Assembly (NCBI GenBank): GCA_013139625.1
Contig: WTAK01000084.1
Coordinates: 1 to 6,040, forward strand
Direction: 5' to 3'
From: Candidatus Delongbacteria bacterium
Lineage (GTDB): Bacteria > UBA4055
Length of the DNA stretch: 6,040 nucleotides
Translations under genes and position numbers: made by a program
Shown here: piece by piece, positions 1-6,039 of the stretch
Layout: each line of letters opens with the position of its first letter
How positions within the stretch are numbered: position 1 is the first letter of the stretch
Notes under the pieces: generated by a model
The model's input: only the letters and a program-made list of their open reading frames with translations
Databases searched by the model: none
What the model was told of the DNA's origin: nothing

Positions 1-563
1 TTATCATCAAACCAAGGATTGCCACAACCATAAATCAAGTCTAATTGGGACTTATAAATCATTTCAATGGCTAAATCACCATAATTATTTCGGTCATCAT
101 TATGACACACAAATCCAGCTGGTGTAGCATGATTAAATGGAACTGAAGTTACTAAACCAATACTTTTATTATTATTATTTGCTCTTTCTGCTATATGTTC
201 TAGCTTATTATTTTTAGAATTAGTGCCAATGTAACCCTTATTTGTTTTATTCCCAGTTGATATTGCTGTTGCTGCAGCAGCAGAATCAGTAAAATAATAC
301 TTACAATAATTGATTAAAATCCAATTCAACCATGTGTTATAACCTCTATTTTGTCCAGAATACGTAGACATAAATAGTTTAATAGGAAACTTATCATATT
401 CTTGCATCCCTAATTCCCCATATTCATAATAACTCGTTACATCAATGTGGTTTTTACCACAACCATCACTTATCATTAAAATAATATTCTTAATATCGTG
501 AGATTGAGGAACCAAAATATTTGTAAAAATAAAACAACTAACAAAAAACAACTTCATTTTCAT
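1..563 (-). CDS. Alkaline phosphatase (PhoA-like), exported, 3' end outside window
   Basis: Phosphomonoesterase of the alkaline phosphatase superfamily, expected in the periplasm or outside the cell. I translated 187 codons from the ATG at 563; the frame is still open at base 1, so the C-terminal part is missing from the window. Residues 1 to about 21 form a short signal peptide with a hydrophobic stretch around LFFVSCFIFTNILV. Family motifs are IILMISDG with metal-ligand Asp33, FTDSAAAATA with nucleophile Ser94, and VPFNHATPAGF with His145 and Thr147. LDLIYGCGNPWFDD then resembles the usual GCGNP-type segment. A clean AGGAG lies 7 bases upstream of ATG 563; an in-frame ATG at 557 is less well spaced. 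The gene directly follows a broken NRPS fragment. In amicoumacin-type clusters a phosphatase of this class activates a phosphorylated prodrug, but ordinary phosphate scavenging is equally possible. The fold is certain; the role is not. Confidence 0.93.
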   Translation of the reverse strand, partial: MKMKLFFVSCFIFTNILVPQSHDIKNIILMISDGCGKNHIDVTSYYEYGELGMQEYDKFPIKLFMSTYSGQNRGYNTWLNWILINYCKYYFTDSAAAATAISTGNKTNKGYIGTNSKNNKLEHIAERANNNNKSIGLVTSVPFNHATPAGFVCHNDDRNNYGDLAIEMIYKSQLDLIYGCGNPWFDD

Positions 564-570
564 ACAAAGT

Positions 571-575
571 CTCCT
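571..575 (-). promoter_or_regulatory. Ribosome binding site of alkaline phosphatase gene
   Basis: The minus strand reads AGGAG, 7 bases before the ATG at 563. It overlaps the TAG (574-576) that ends the restored frame of the upstream condensation-domain remnant, so the two reading frames were once tightly coupled. Confidence 0.8.
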
Positions 576-1343
576 AATTTAATTTCTTTATATTAACTTC
601 ATCAATATTTAAACTACTTACCATATTAAATTTTCTGTGATTATTTTTAGGTTTGTAGATATCCTTTAAATTGTTTCATTTTTGAATGAGTTAGCATTAT
701 ATTTTATTTTACATGAAATATAATCATCTACACCACGAGAAAAACAAAAAGCCAAATTATATTTAAAATCATCTAGTATTTTTTCGTCATGAATATTTGT
801 CAGTAAAGAAAAATTTTCGTAGAAGCTTTCTTCATTATGCAATTCGTCACGAATGAATTTTTCTAGAGGATAATTTTGATGCTTCATTGAAGATAAATAA
901 TCATTTTTAAATGATATTAACAAGTCTTTAAATGTAGTTTCTTTGCTGATCTCGCCTTTCTGTATAAGTAATTTATTAATTACATTATTTAAGTCTCCTC
1001 CAAATTTGGATAGAATTGGAGTCCTCAATAAAATATTATCAGAAACCTCAAATGAAGATTTCTTAAACAACGCAATTATAGATGATGTAAGAACAATAAA
1101 CAATGTTTTATCATTGCTATTACTTAATCGAATAAGTTCTTTGCTGATTGAGTCGCCAAAATCAATGCTTAACTCATCACTGGAATAGTCTTTGTGAAAA
1201 TATTCTCCCAATTCTACACCAGACAATTTATCTGTCCAGAATTTTTTTTCTTCAACTTTTTGATGTAATGATATGTTCGTATCTATACTCAGATGTTCTC
1301 ATTTTCCATATTTAATTAATGTTTCAACAAAAAATAAATAATT
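574..1343 (-). pseudogene. NRPS condensation (C) domain remnant, C-terminal half, frameshifted
   Basis: This is the rear half of a nonribosomal peptide synthetase condensation domain, the domain that forms peptide bonds. The clean open frame is 666-1226 (TTG start), but homology extends further both ways. Upstream in the same frame I read FFVETLIKYGK, a TGA at 1299-1301, then EHLSIDTNIS and EKKFWTDKLSG, the yW-x-x-x-L-s-g segment of C domains. Next come the helix LFIVLTSSIIALFKK, LLRTPILSKFGG (usually VGTPI), TFKDLL, and MKHQNYPLEKF (hallmark HQ-x-x-PFE). The frame stops at TAA 666-668 just after YNANSFKNETI. One added base in the ATTTAAA run there restores an open frame of about 30 further codons ending at TAG 574-576. 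The front half with the catalytic HHxxxDG motif is absent, so it cannot work as a C domain. Confidence 0.85.
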
Positions 1344-1359
1344 TTATACCACTTGTCAA
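1331..1359 (-). promoter_or_regulatory. Candidate sigma-70-type promoter, perfect -35
   Basis: On the minus strand TTGACA (1354-1359) is followed after 17 bases by TATTTT (1331-1336). It sits 12 bases past the stop of the truncated serine hydrolase and could drive the downstream alkaline phosphatase through the C-domain remnant. The match is good, but AT-rich DNA throws up such sites by chance, and this one lies on the likely deletion junction between two broken genes. Confidence 0.4.
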
Positions 1360-1371
1360 GTTTTATATAAA

Positions 1372-2076
1372 CTATAATATTCCAATTTTGTATCCTTTTG
1401 ACATTAAATCTTTATCTTTTGTAATACCTATTGAAGTATTATTCAAACCCAAAGGTTTGAATATATTTTCTTCCATATATTTTTCATAAGACATCTCAGA
1501 TACTTTTTCAATAATTAGACCCAGAATATCATAATTTATAGTTGTGTATTCGAACTTGCTTCCTAGTTCATGACTTAATTCTATTCCATTAATATTTTGA
1601 ATCGTTTGCTCTAATGAATTATCCTTATTGCTCTTTTGTATTGAACAAATGGTATTCCAAGGAATACCATTTGTTTGATGGATGAGATGTGATAGAGTAA
1701 TATCAACGATTTTATCTTTATATTTAAATTGAAGCCAAGGTATATAAATTGAAATAGAATCATTTTGATCAAGCATACCCTCTTTCTCTAGATTAAGAAC
1801 TGCAAGGGCTGTAAAAGCTTTTGACGTTGATCCTAGTTCATAATTTATTTTTGAAGTTGTTATTTTTATATTTCTTAAAACAGTATAATCAAAATTATTT
1901 AAGATTTCATTATCTTCCGTGATTAGTACTAGTGTAAGTTCGGGTATGTTTTTCACCTTTTCAAATTCGAAGATTTTACTTTCAGTACTTTGATAAGTAT
2001 CAACATTTAATTCTCTCGAAAAAAGAGAAATATTCAATATGATTTTTAATAGGATTATAGATATTTTAAATTTCAA
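1372..2076 (-). CDS. Exported serine hydrolase, beta-lactamase/S12 family, C-terminally truncated
   Basis: Penicillin-binding, class C beta-lactamase-like serine hydrolase of 234 residues. It begins with TTG at 2076, chosen because AGAGGG lies 6 bases upstream and no ATG is near. Residues 1-20 form a hydrophobic signal segment (ISIILLKIILNISLF). The S-x-x-K nucleophile and base are Ser83-Thr-Ser-Lys86 within YELGSTSKAFTALAVLNLEKEG. ITLSHLIHQTNGIPW at about 126-140 is the conserved region after it. FEYTTINYDILGLIIEKVS carries Tyr177 at the usual YxN position, with Thr179 in place of Asn, a variant I associate with some homologues. FKPLGLNNTSIG follows. The chain ends at GYKIGIL, where relatives of 350 to 600 residues continue to the K/H-T-G motif and, in prodrug peptidases such as ClbP, to membrane helices. 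It is probably inactive. The fold is certain; the original substrate (peptide prodrug, D-peptide or lactam) is not. Confidence 0.88.
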   Translation of the reverse strand: MKFKISIILLKIILNISLFSRELNVDTYQSTESKIFEFEKVKNIPELTLVLITEDNEILNNFDYTVLRNIKITTSKINYELGSTSKAFTALAVLNLEKEGMLDQNDSISIYIPWLQFKYKDKIVDITLSHLIHQTNGIPWNTICSIQKSNKDNSLEQTIQNINGIELSHELGSKFEYTTINYDILGLIIEKVSEMSYEKYMEENIFKPLGLNNTSIGITKDKDLMSKGYKIGIL

Positions 2077-2082
2077 AATGAT

Positions 2083-2088
2083 CCCTCT
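2083..2088 (-). promoter_or_regulatory. Ribosome binding site fixing the TTG start of serine hydrolase
   Basis: The minus strand reads AGAGGG, 6 bases before the TTG at 2076. No ATG or GTG in frame nearby has a comparable site, so this decides the start. Confidence 0.65.
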
Positions 2089-2108
2089 AAATTATTAATA
2101 ATCAAAAG

Positions 2109-2489
2109 TCATTGAGTACGACTCATTTTTTTTAAAATCATAATTATTTTGTACTCCGGCACATCCTCCAATAAACCCTTTAATATTTCAGGATCAATAC
2201 CGGTATTTTCAAAAGCATGCCATGAACATTCATGGAATAATTTATGCTGTGGGTCTAATAATTCTGCTTCATAATATTCTTTATCTTCCAAAACACCTGA
2301 AGCTTGAACGTAATTTGGATTCTTAATTAGCTCTTCGCTTATTCCGAATTCTTTCAATTCTTCATCTGTATAAAAATCAATTAGTTCTTTACCATCTTTC
2401 AATGCATTCCTGAACTCTTCAACATTATCTGCATTAGGTACTCTAATAGCCATACCTATAACTACAATTCCCGCTCTGTATATATATTT
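2109..2489 (-). pseudogene. Polyketide synthase ketosynthase (KS) N-terminal remnant with foreign tail
   Basis: Scar of a modular PKS, most like trans-AT types. The ATG at 2453 opens 114 codons, but it is really the internal Met of the KS opening motif: codons 2474-2454 just upstream read AGIVVIG, giving IVVIGMAIRVPNADN. The frame is closed by TGA at 2490-2492. Residues 11-55 follow KS domains closely (VEEFRNALKDGKELI, EELKEFGISEELIKNPNYV, SGVLED). After KEY (residue 60) about ten residues corresponding to FDAxFFGYxP are missing. LLDPQHKLFHECSWHAFENTGIDPE then resumes the KS. From residue 90 the KS stops: ILKGLLEDVPEYKIIMILKKM is unlike KS and resembles the PEYMIP region near the end of NRPS adenylation domains. 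The catalytic Cys (DTACSSS) and both His motifs are absent, so it cannot be a working KS. A weak ribosome site (AGG one base before ATG) argues against real expression. Confidence 0.85.
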
Positions 2490-2509
2490 TCATTTTTAAT
2501 ATCGGTCAA
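2481..2509 (-). promoter_or_regulatory. Candidate promoter upstream of KS remnant
   Basis: The minus strand has TTGACC (2504-2509), a 17-base spacer, then TATATA (2481-2486). It lies in the gap after the GGT-like gene and could start transcription toward the serine hydrolase. The -10 is part of an alternating AT tract that also overlaps the former KS reading frame, so chance is a real alternative. Confidence 0.35.
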
Positions 2510-2568
2510 TTAGTTTTAATCTCAATTTATTTATTATAATATAGGCTATAGTAAGTAAAGCTACAATC

Positions 2569-4158
2569 CTAAATTGCTAATGAAATCCCATCTCCTCTAG
2601 GGTCTGTACAAGAAAATACTTTTTTAGTATTTGAAATATAACCCGACATTTGAGTAACTCCCATTCTAGAAGAATATTTACCTAATACTTTAATTTGTAT
2701 ATTAAATTCATTTTTAGTATTCTGCAATTGCTTTAAATTTTCTTCAACGAATAAAATATTTTCATTTGTTTTTTTTGATGAAACATTACCATAAAAAAAG
2801 CGTGGAGAATCTATAGCTGTTTGAGGATCTATATTTTGATGCAATATTTTAATCAGGATTTGAGCTAAAGTTTGTATTTGAGAATATCCTCCTGTTGTAC
2901 CTAAAATAAGAGATGTTCCATTTTCTTTAGTGATATTAATAACATTTATTGTATGAAGAACTTTCTTGTTTGGTCCAATGACATTATTATCTTTATAGTC
3001 TAAAGAAAATCCTCTTGCTCTATTACTCATAAAAAAACCAAGATTATCTGGATCTATACATGAACCAAAGGGTGTAAAAATCGAATTCGTTATTCCAATC
3101 AAATCTCCATCTGCATTAGAAGCAGTCATTACAATTGTATTAGAAATATCTTGTGATATTATAGCTTTACTCTTTTTTATAATTTTAACAACTTCTAACA
3201 TCGAATAATTTAAAATATTAGTATCAAATTTTGCTGAATTAAAACGATATTCTTCGATTCCACTTACTTTTATATACTCAACTACTGCTTCATATGCTTT
3301 GCAAAGTAGAAATATTGAGTTTTCATTTTCGAATTGCTCAATTCCTAAATATTCAATTGTTTTTAAATATAGAACTAGTTCAACCCAGGGGCAATTCCCA
3401 GAATGAACTCTTAGCTTAGATTTATTAAAATAAAACTCGTGGTACTCACCATCCTTTTCCCTAAATTCGATAAAATCTCTTTCTGAAAATAGATAATTTT
3501 TATTTTTATATAAATATTTAGTTAACCTATCCATAATTTGTCCCGAGTAAAAACTTCTAAAGCCTTCATTTTTAATTATATCATATATATTAAAATCACT
3601 TTTATTCTTAGAGTTTACTAAGTTATCATCTAATAGAATTCTCCAATTATCCATGTGTTTTGAATTCTCAATGTCATTTTTGAATTTACTAACAAAATAA
3701 TTAATTTTAGGAGTAATAATAAGATTTTTATTAAAATCTTTCTCTAAATCAGACAAAATACCTTCGATATTTAATTTATACTTACGTACAATGAAATCTA
3801 AAGCACTTGGAGTACCATAAATCATTAGCGAATCGAAACCTCTTAATGGTACCGATTCATATCTAGTTCTGTAATACTCTAATGTTTGTTTTGATCCTGT
3901 AGAACCGGTACCATTAACAGTGATTAACTTGTCATTACATCCATCTACAATGCTTATCAAACAATCACCACCAAAACCACACAAATGTGGAAGATTCTCT
4001 TGAAGAGATAATAAGCAAGATAAGGATGCTTCTTTCATATTTCCAGTCTTGAGCATTCTACTCATTCCCATTGTCGATGATAAGTAATGGGGTGAAGCAA
4101 TTGAAAATTTTGAACCAATTGCTATCGGTCTACTTGGATAGAGACTTTTTAAATTCAT
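2569..4158 (-). CDS. Gamma-glutamyltranspeptidase-like Ntn hydrolase, cytoplasmic
   Basis: Full-length member of the GGT superfamily (529 residues; relatives are about 520-580). These proenzymes cut themselves ahead of a Thr or Ser that becomes the N-terminal nucleophile. N-terminal half: IASPHYLSSTMGMSRMLKTGN, LPHLCGFGGDCLISIVD, LITVNGTGSTGS, then VPLRGFDSL and YGTPSALDF. C-terminal half: ISNTIVMTASNADGDLIGITN with the predicted nucleophile Thr341, TPFGSCIDPDNLGFFMSNRA, KKVLHTINVINI, LILGTTGGYSQIQ and TAIDSPRFFYG. Cleavage would give chains of about 340 and 189 residues. There is no signal peptide, unlike classical secreted GGT. The carboxylate-binding Arg, the DD pair and the SSM motif of E. 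coli GGT are not seen, so the substrate is probably not glutathione; GGT homologues such as LmbA act in antibiotic biosynthesis. I chose ATG 4158; GTG at 4170 adds four residues, and neither has a strong ribosome site. It follows the methyltransferase by 84 bases. Confidence 0.9.
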   Translation of the reverse strand: MNLKSLYPSRPIAIGSKFSIASPHYLSSTMGMSRMLKTGNMKEASLSCLLSLQENLPHLCGFGGDCLISIVDGCNDKLITVNGTGSTGSKQTLEYYRTRYESVPLRGFDSLMIYGTPSALDFIVRKYKLNIEGILSDLEKDFNKNLIITPKINYFVSKFKNDIENSKHMDNWRILLDDNLVNSKNKSDFNIYDIIKNEGFRSFYSGQIMDRLTKYLYKNKNYLFSERDFIEFREKDGEYHEFYFNKSKLRVHSGNCPWVELVLYLKTIEYLGIEQFENENSIFLLCKAYEAVVEYIKVSGIEEYRFNSAKFDTNILNYSMLEVVKIIKKSKAIISQDISNTIVMTASNADGDLIGITNSIFTPFGSCIDPDNLGFFMSNRARGFSLDYKDNNVIGPNKKVLHTINVINITKENGTSLILGTTGGYSQIQTLAQILIKILHQNIDPQTAIDSPRFFYGNVSSKKTNENILFVEENLKQLQNTKNEFNIQIKVLGKYSSRMGVTQMSGYISNTKKVFSCTDPRGDGISLAI

Positions 4159-4242
4159 TATTGTACCCACGTGTATTTTCTAGTAAATTGAATTCTAAAT
4201 ATATTTCTACTTTTCCTTGTTATTCGAACAACTAATGCAACA

Positions 4243-5034
4243 TCAATTTTTCTCTAAATGAAGAATATCAACAGAATGTCTTTGAATATAATTACCTTTA
4301 AGATATTCTTTATATAGATCCTTAAAATATTCACCAAAAAATTCTTCCCGAATTCTATCAGGTATGTATTCTTTAAAATATAATCCACTTGAAAGATTCC
4401 AAGCTTTAAAACTATCCATTGATGGAAATTCAATCTTTTTCTCAAAGTGAGAATATACTTTAATTGTAAATAAATTCGTTATCTTTCGAATAGCTGAGTT
4501 ATTGAATCTCATATTTTTGAATGACACATTATTCGGAATAATTACCTTATATTTGTTACTTAACCTCACAAGAATTTCTTGTTTTATGCTATTATCAGAG
4601 ATTATATGTTTGAAATTTGATGCTAAACTTAAATAAAACTGTCCCTTCTGTTTTAGTGCGGAATGTATTTTTTTCATTACTTTCTCTTCATTAGGTCGGA
4701 ACCAATGAAATACACCTGTAGAAATCACATTGTCATAGTAATCACTTTTTATTGATTTTTTACTACATTTTAAAAAGTCTGAAACATAAAATTGTATATT
4801 TCTCGATCCATATCTGTTTCTAGCAAATTCAATCATATTATTGGATATATCTATTCCTAAATACTCTGAGACATTATCCTTTTTTATATAGTTTAAGGAA
4901 TTACCAGTTCCACAACCTATTTCTAATATTTTTCCACTTATATTACTATTATTCAAAAGTTTCTCTACAATTTTTTTTTGAATATATTCAGATAACTTAT
5001 TATAAGACACTGCATCTTCCCATATATTTCTCAT
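4243..5034 (-). CDS. SAM-dependent class I methyltransferase, downstream copy of tandem pair
   Basis: Small-molecule methyltransferase with a Rossmann fold, 263 residues, most like the BioC/trans-aconitate methyltransferase group. Motif I is EIGCGTGN at 38-45. The acidic residue for the SAM ribose is in YLGIDIS (Asp62). SDFL at 85-88 is the adenine-binding loop, YDNVISTGVFHWF at 100-112 is motif IV with the HWF often seen in this group, and LKQKGQFYLSL at 127-137 is the post-motif strand. The C-terminal 60 residues (FKAWNLSSGLYFKEYIP onward) form a charged helical cap shared with the upstream paralogue and probably set the substrate. ATG 5034 has AGGAG 4 bases upstream. It ends with TGA 84 bases before the GGT-like gene, so co-transcription is likely. 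The substrate is unknown. Both methyltransferases keep all SAM motifs while the neighbouring PKS/NRPS genes are broken. Confidence 0.9.
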   Translation of the reverse strand: MRNIWEDAVSYNKLSEYIQKKIVEKLLNNSNISGKILEIGCGTGNSLNYIKKDNVSEYLGIDISNNMIEFARNRYGSRNIQFYVSDFLKCSKKSIKSDYYDNVISTGVFHWFRPNEEKVMKKIHSALKQKGQFYLSLASNFKHIISDNSIKQEILVRLSNKYKVIIPNNVSFKNMRFNNSAIRKITNLFTIKVYSHFEKKIEFPSMDSFKAWNLSSGLYFKEYIPDRIREEFFGEYFKDLYKEYLKGNYIQRHSVDILHLEKN

Positions 5035-5038
5035 TATT

Positions 5039-5043
5039 CTCCT
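5039..5043 (-). promoter_or_regulatory. Ribosome binding site of downstream methyltransferase
   Basis: The minus strand reads AGGAG, 4 bases before ATG 5034. The short spacing mirrors that of the paralogue upstream and helps locate that gene's non-standard start. Confidence 0.7.
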
Positions 5044-5135
5044 TCCTTGACAGGTATTTTTGACTCAACATCTTAAGACCAACATACATTAAAATAAGTA
5101 TAAGTTGTCTTATAATGTTTAGCATTATGTTGTAA

Positions 5136-5924
5136 TTATTTCTCTAAACTCAACAGCACTAAAGATATACGCTGATTGTAATTAGCGATTATATACTCTT
5201 TATACAACTTGTGAAAGTAATCATCAACAAACATTTCTTGAATATCTATTGGAATATACTGCTTGAAATACAAACCACTTGCTAAATTCCAAGATTTGAA
5301 TTTCTCGTATGATGAAAAACATATCTTTTTTTCAATATGTTCATATGATACTAATGTAAACTTCTTAGTTATGTTTTTTATTTCTTGATCATTAAACCTT
5401 ATCGATTTAAACGATTTTTTAGAGGGAATATTAATATTGTATTTTTTACATAATTCTTTTATTATACATCTTTTAATATTGTTATTAATCTGAATCATAT
5501 TGAAATCTGCTGCAAAACTTAATAAAAGTTTTCCTTTGGGTTTCAAAGTATCATAAATCATATTCATAACATCCACTTCATGCGGTCTAAACCAATGTAG
5601 AGCGCCTGAGCAAATTACATAGTCATTGTAATTTGCTAAAATATATTTCTTTTTTATCTTTAAAAAATCACCTACACAGAAATTCGTATTACTTGAGTTA
5701 AATCTATTTTTTGCAAATTGTATCATTTCTTTTGAAAGATCAATACCATTATATACAATAATATCCTCTTGTCTTATAAATGACAAAGCATTTCCTGTTC
5801 CGCATCCAACATCTAGGATTTTACCATGAATTTTATGATCTTTTAAAAGCAATTCAACATATTCTTTCTGAATTTCTTCTGAAATTAACATTATTTTTTC
5901 TGAGTTATTCCATAAATTTTTAAT
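5136..5924 (-). CDS. SAM-dependent class I methyltransferase, upstream copy, probable ATT start
   Basis: Paralogue of the methyltransferase that follows it: the two align without gaps over the first 141 residues, where I count 68 identities. The first ATG is at 5891, but from there the protein lacks the N-terminal helix of its twin. The frame stays open upstream: ATT at 5924 then IKNLW aligns with MRNIW of the twin, and motif I (DVGCGTGN) then falls at residues 38-45, exactly as in the twin. GGGGGAG lies 3 bases before this ATT, whereas ATG 5891 has no ribosome site. I therefore annotate ATT as start (262 residues). Further motifs are YNGIDLS, GDFLKIK, YNDYVICSGALHWFRP, LKPKGKLLLSF and the shared C-terminal cap FKSWNLASGLYFKQYIP. 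If the ATT is a mutated ATG, expression may be low. It ends with TAA 101 bases before the twin. The substrate is unknown, probably related to that of the twin. Confidence 0.88.
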   Translation of the reverse strand: MKNLWNNSEKIMLISEEIQKEYVELLLKDHKIHGKILDVGCGTGNALSFIRQEDIIVYNGIDLSKEMIQFAKNRFNSSNTNFCVGDFLKIKKKYILANYNDYVICSGALHWFRPHEVDVMNMIYDTLKPKGKLLLSFAADFNMIQINNNIKRCIIKELCKKYNINIPSKKSFKSIRFNDQEIKNITKKFTLVSYEHIEKKICFSSYEKFKSWNLASGLYFKQYIPIDIQEMFVDDYFHKLYKEYIIANYNQRISLVLLSLEK

Positions 5925-5927
5925 AAT

Positions 5928-5934
5928 CTCCCCC
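5928..5934 (-). promoter_or_regulatory. Strong ribosome binding site ahead of ATT start
   Basis: The minus strand reads GGGGGAG, 3 bases before ATT 5924 and 36 bases before the first in-frame ATG at 5891. It sits where the twin gene has its AGGAG, which supports initiation at ATT rather than at the internal ATG. Confidence 0.7.
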
Positions 5935-5971
5935 TTTCAAATCAAATAAATACTTTATACTCTCTCCGGAT

Positions 5972-5999
5972 ATTATATTTCTTTCATAAATTTCAACAA
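5972..5999 (-). promoter_or_regulatory. Candidate promoter of the methyltransferase/GGT-like operon
   Basis: On the minus strand TTGTTG (5994-5999), a 16-base spacer and a consensus TATAAT (5972-5977) lie about 30 bases before the GGGGGAG site. This suits a leader of roughly 40 bases and is the best-placed promoter for the set 5924 to 2569. The -35 is only a partial match. Confidence 0.45.
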
Positions 6000-6014
6000 T
6001 TCTATAGATCCTAT

Positions 6015-6039
6015 TTAGCAAACTTACATTGCTTGCTAA
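6015..6039. repeat. Short inverted repeat at window edge, possible operator
   Basis: TTAGCAA (6015-6021) and TTGCTAA (6033-6039) are perfect 7-base inverted arms around an 11-base loop. They lie just upstream of the candidate promoter of the operon. No T-tract follows on either strand as far as the window shows, so a terminator is unlikely. It could be a regulator site or chance. Confidence 0.3.

Noticed and set aside
660..676. Programmed ribosomal frameshift
   Set aside because: There is no convincing slippery heptamer followed by a structure, and the domain already lacks its catalytic half.
943..1188. 81-codon open frame on the plus strand
   Set aside because: It lies opposite the condensation-domain remnant, has no ribosome site or recognisable motif, and arises from the AT-rich antisense strand.
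1299..1301. TGA read as Trp (alternative genetic code)
   Set aside because: Trp is encoded by TGG throughout the intact genes, and TGA terminates the downstream methyltransferase at 4243-4245. The codon is better explained as decay.
2539..2551. TATAG-G-CTATA palindrome after the GGT-like gene
   Set aside because: The arms are short and nearly GC-free, with no T-run; no support as a terminator.
4159..4170. GTG at 4170 as start of the GGT-like gene
   Set aside because: It adds only four unconserved residues and has no better ribosome site than ATG 4158. It remains possible.
4212..4232. TTGTT/AACAA inverted repeat between methyltransferase and GGT-like gene
   Set aside because: A stem of five pairs without a T-tract is expected by chance at this base composition.
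4254..4445. 63-codon minus-strand frame
   Set aside because: It is a shifted frame inside the methyltransferase C-terminal cap, with no motif of its own.
5112..5128. ATAATG/CATTAT inverted repeat between the methyltransferase genes
   Set aside because: Six AT-rich pairs and no T-tract; too weak for a terminator or a confident operator.
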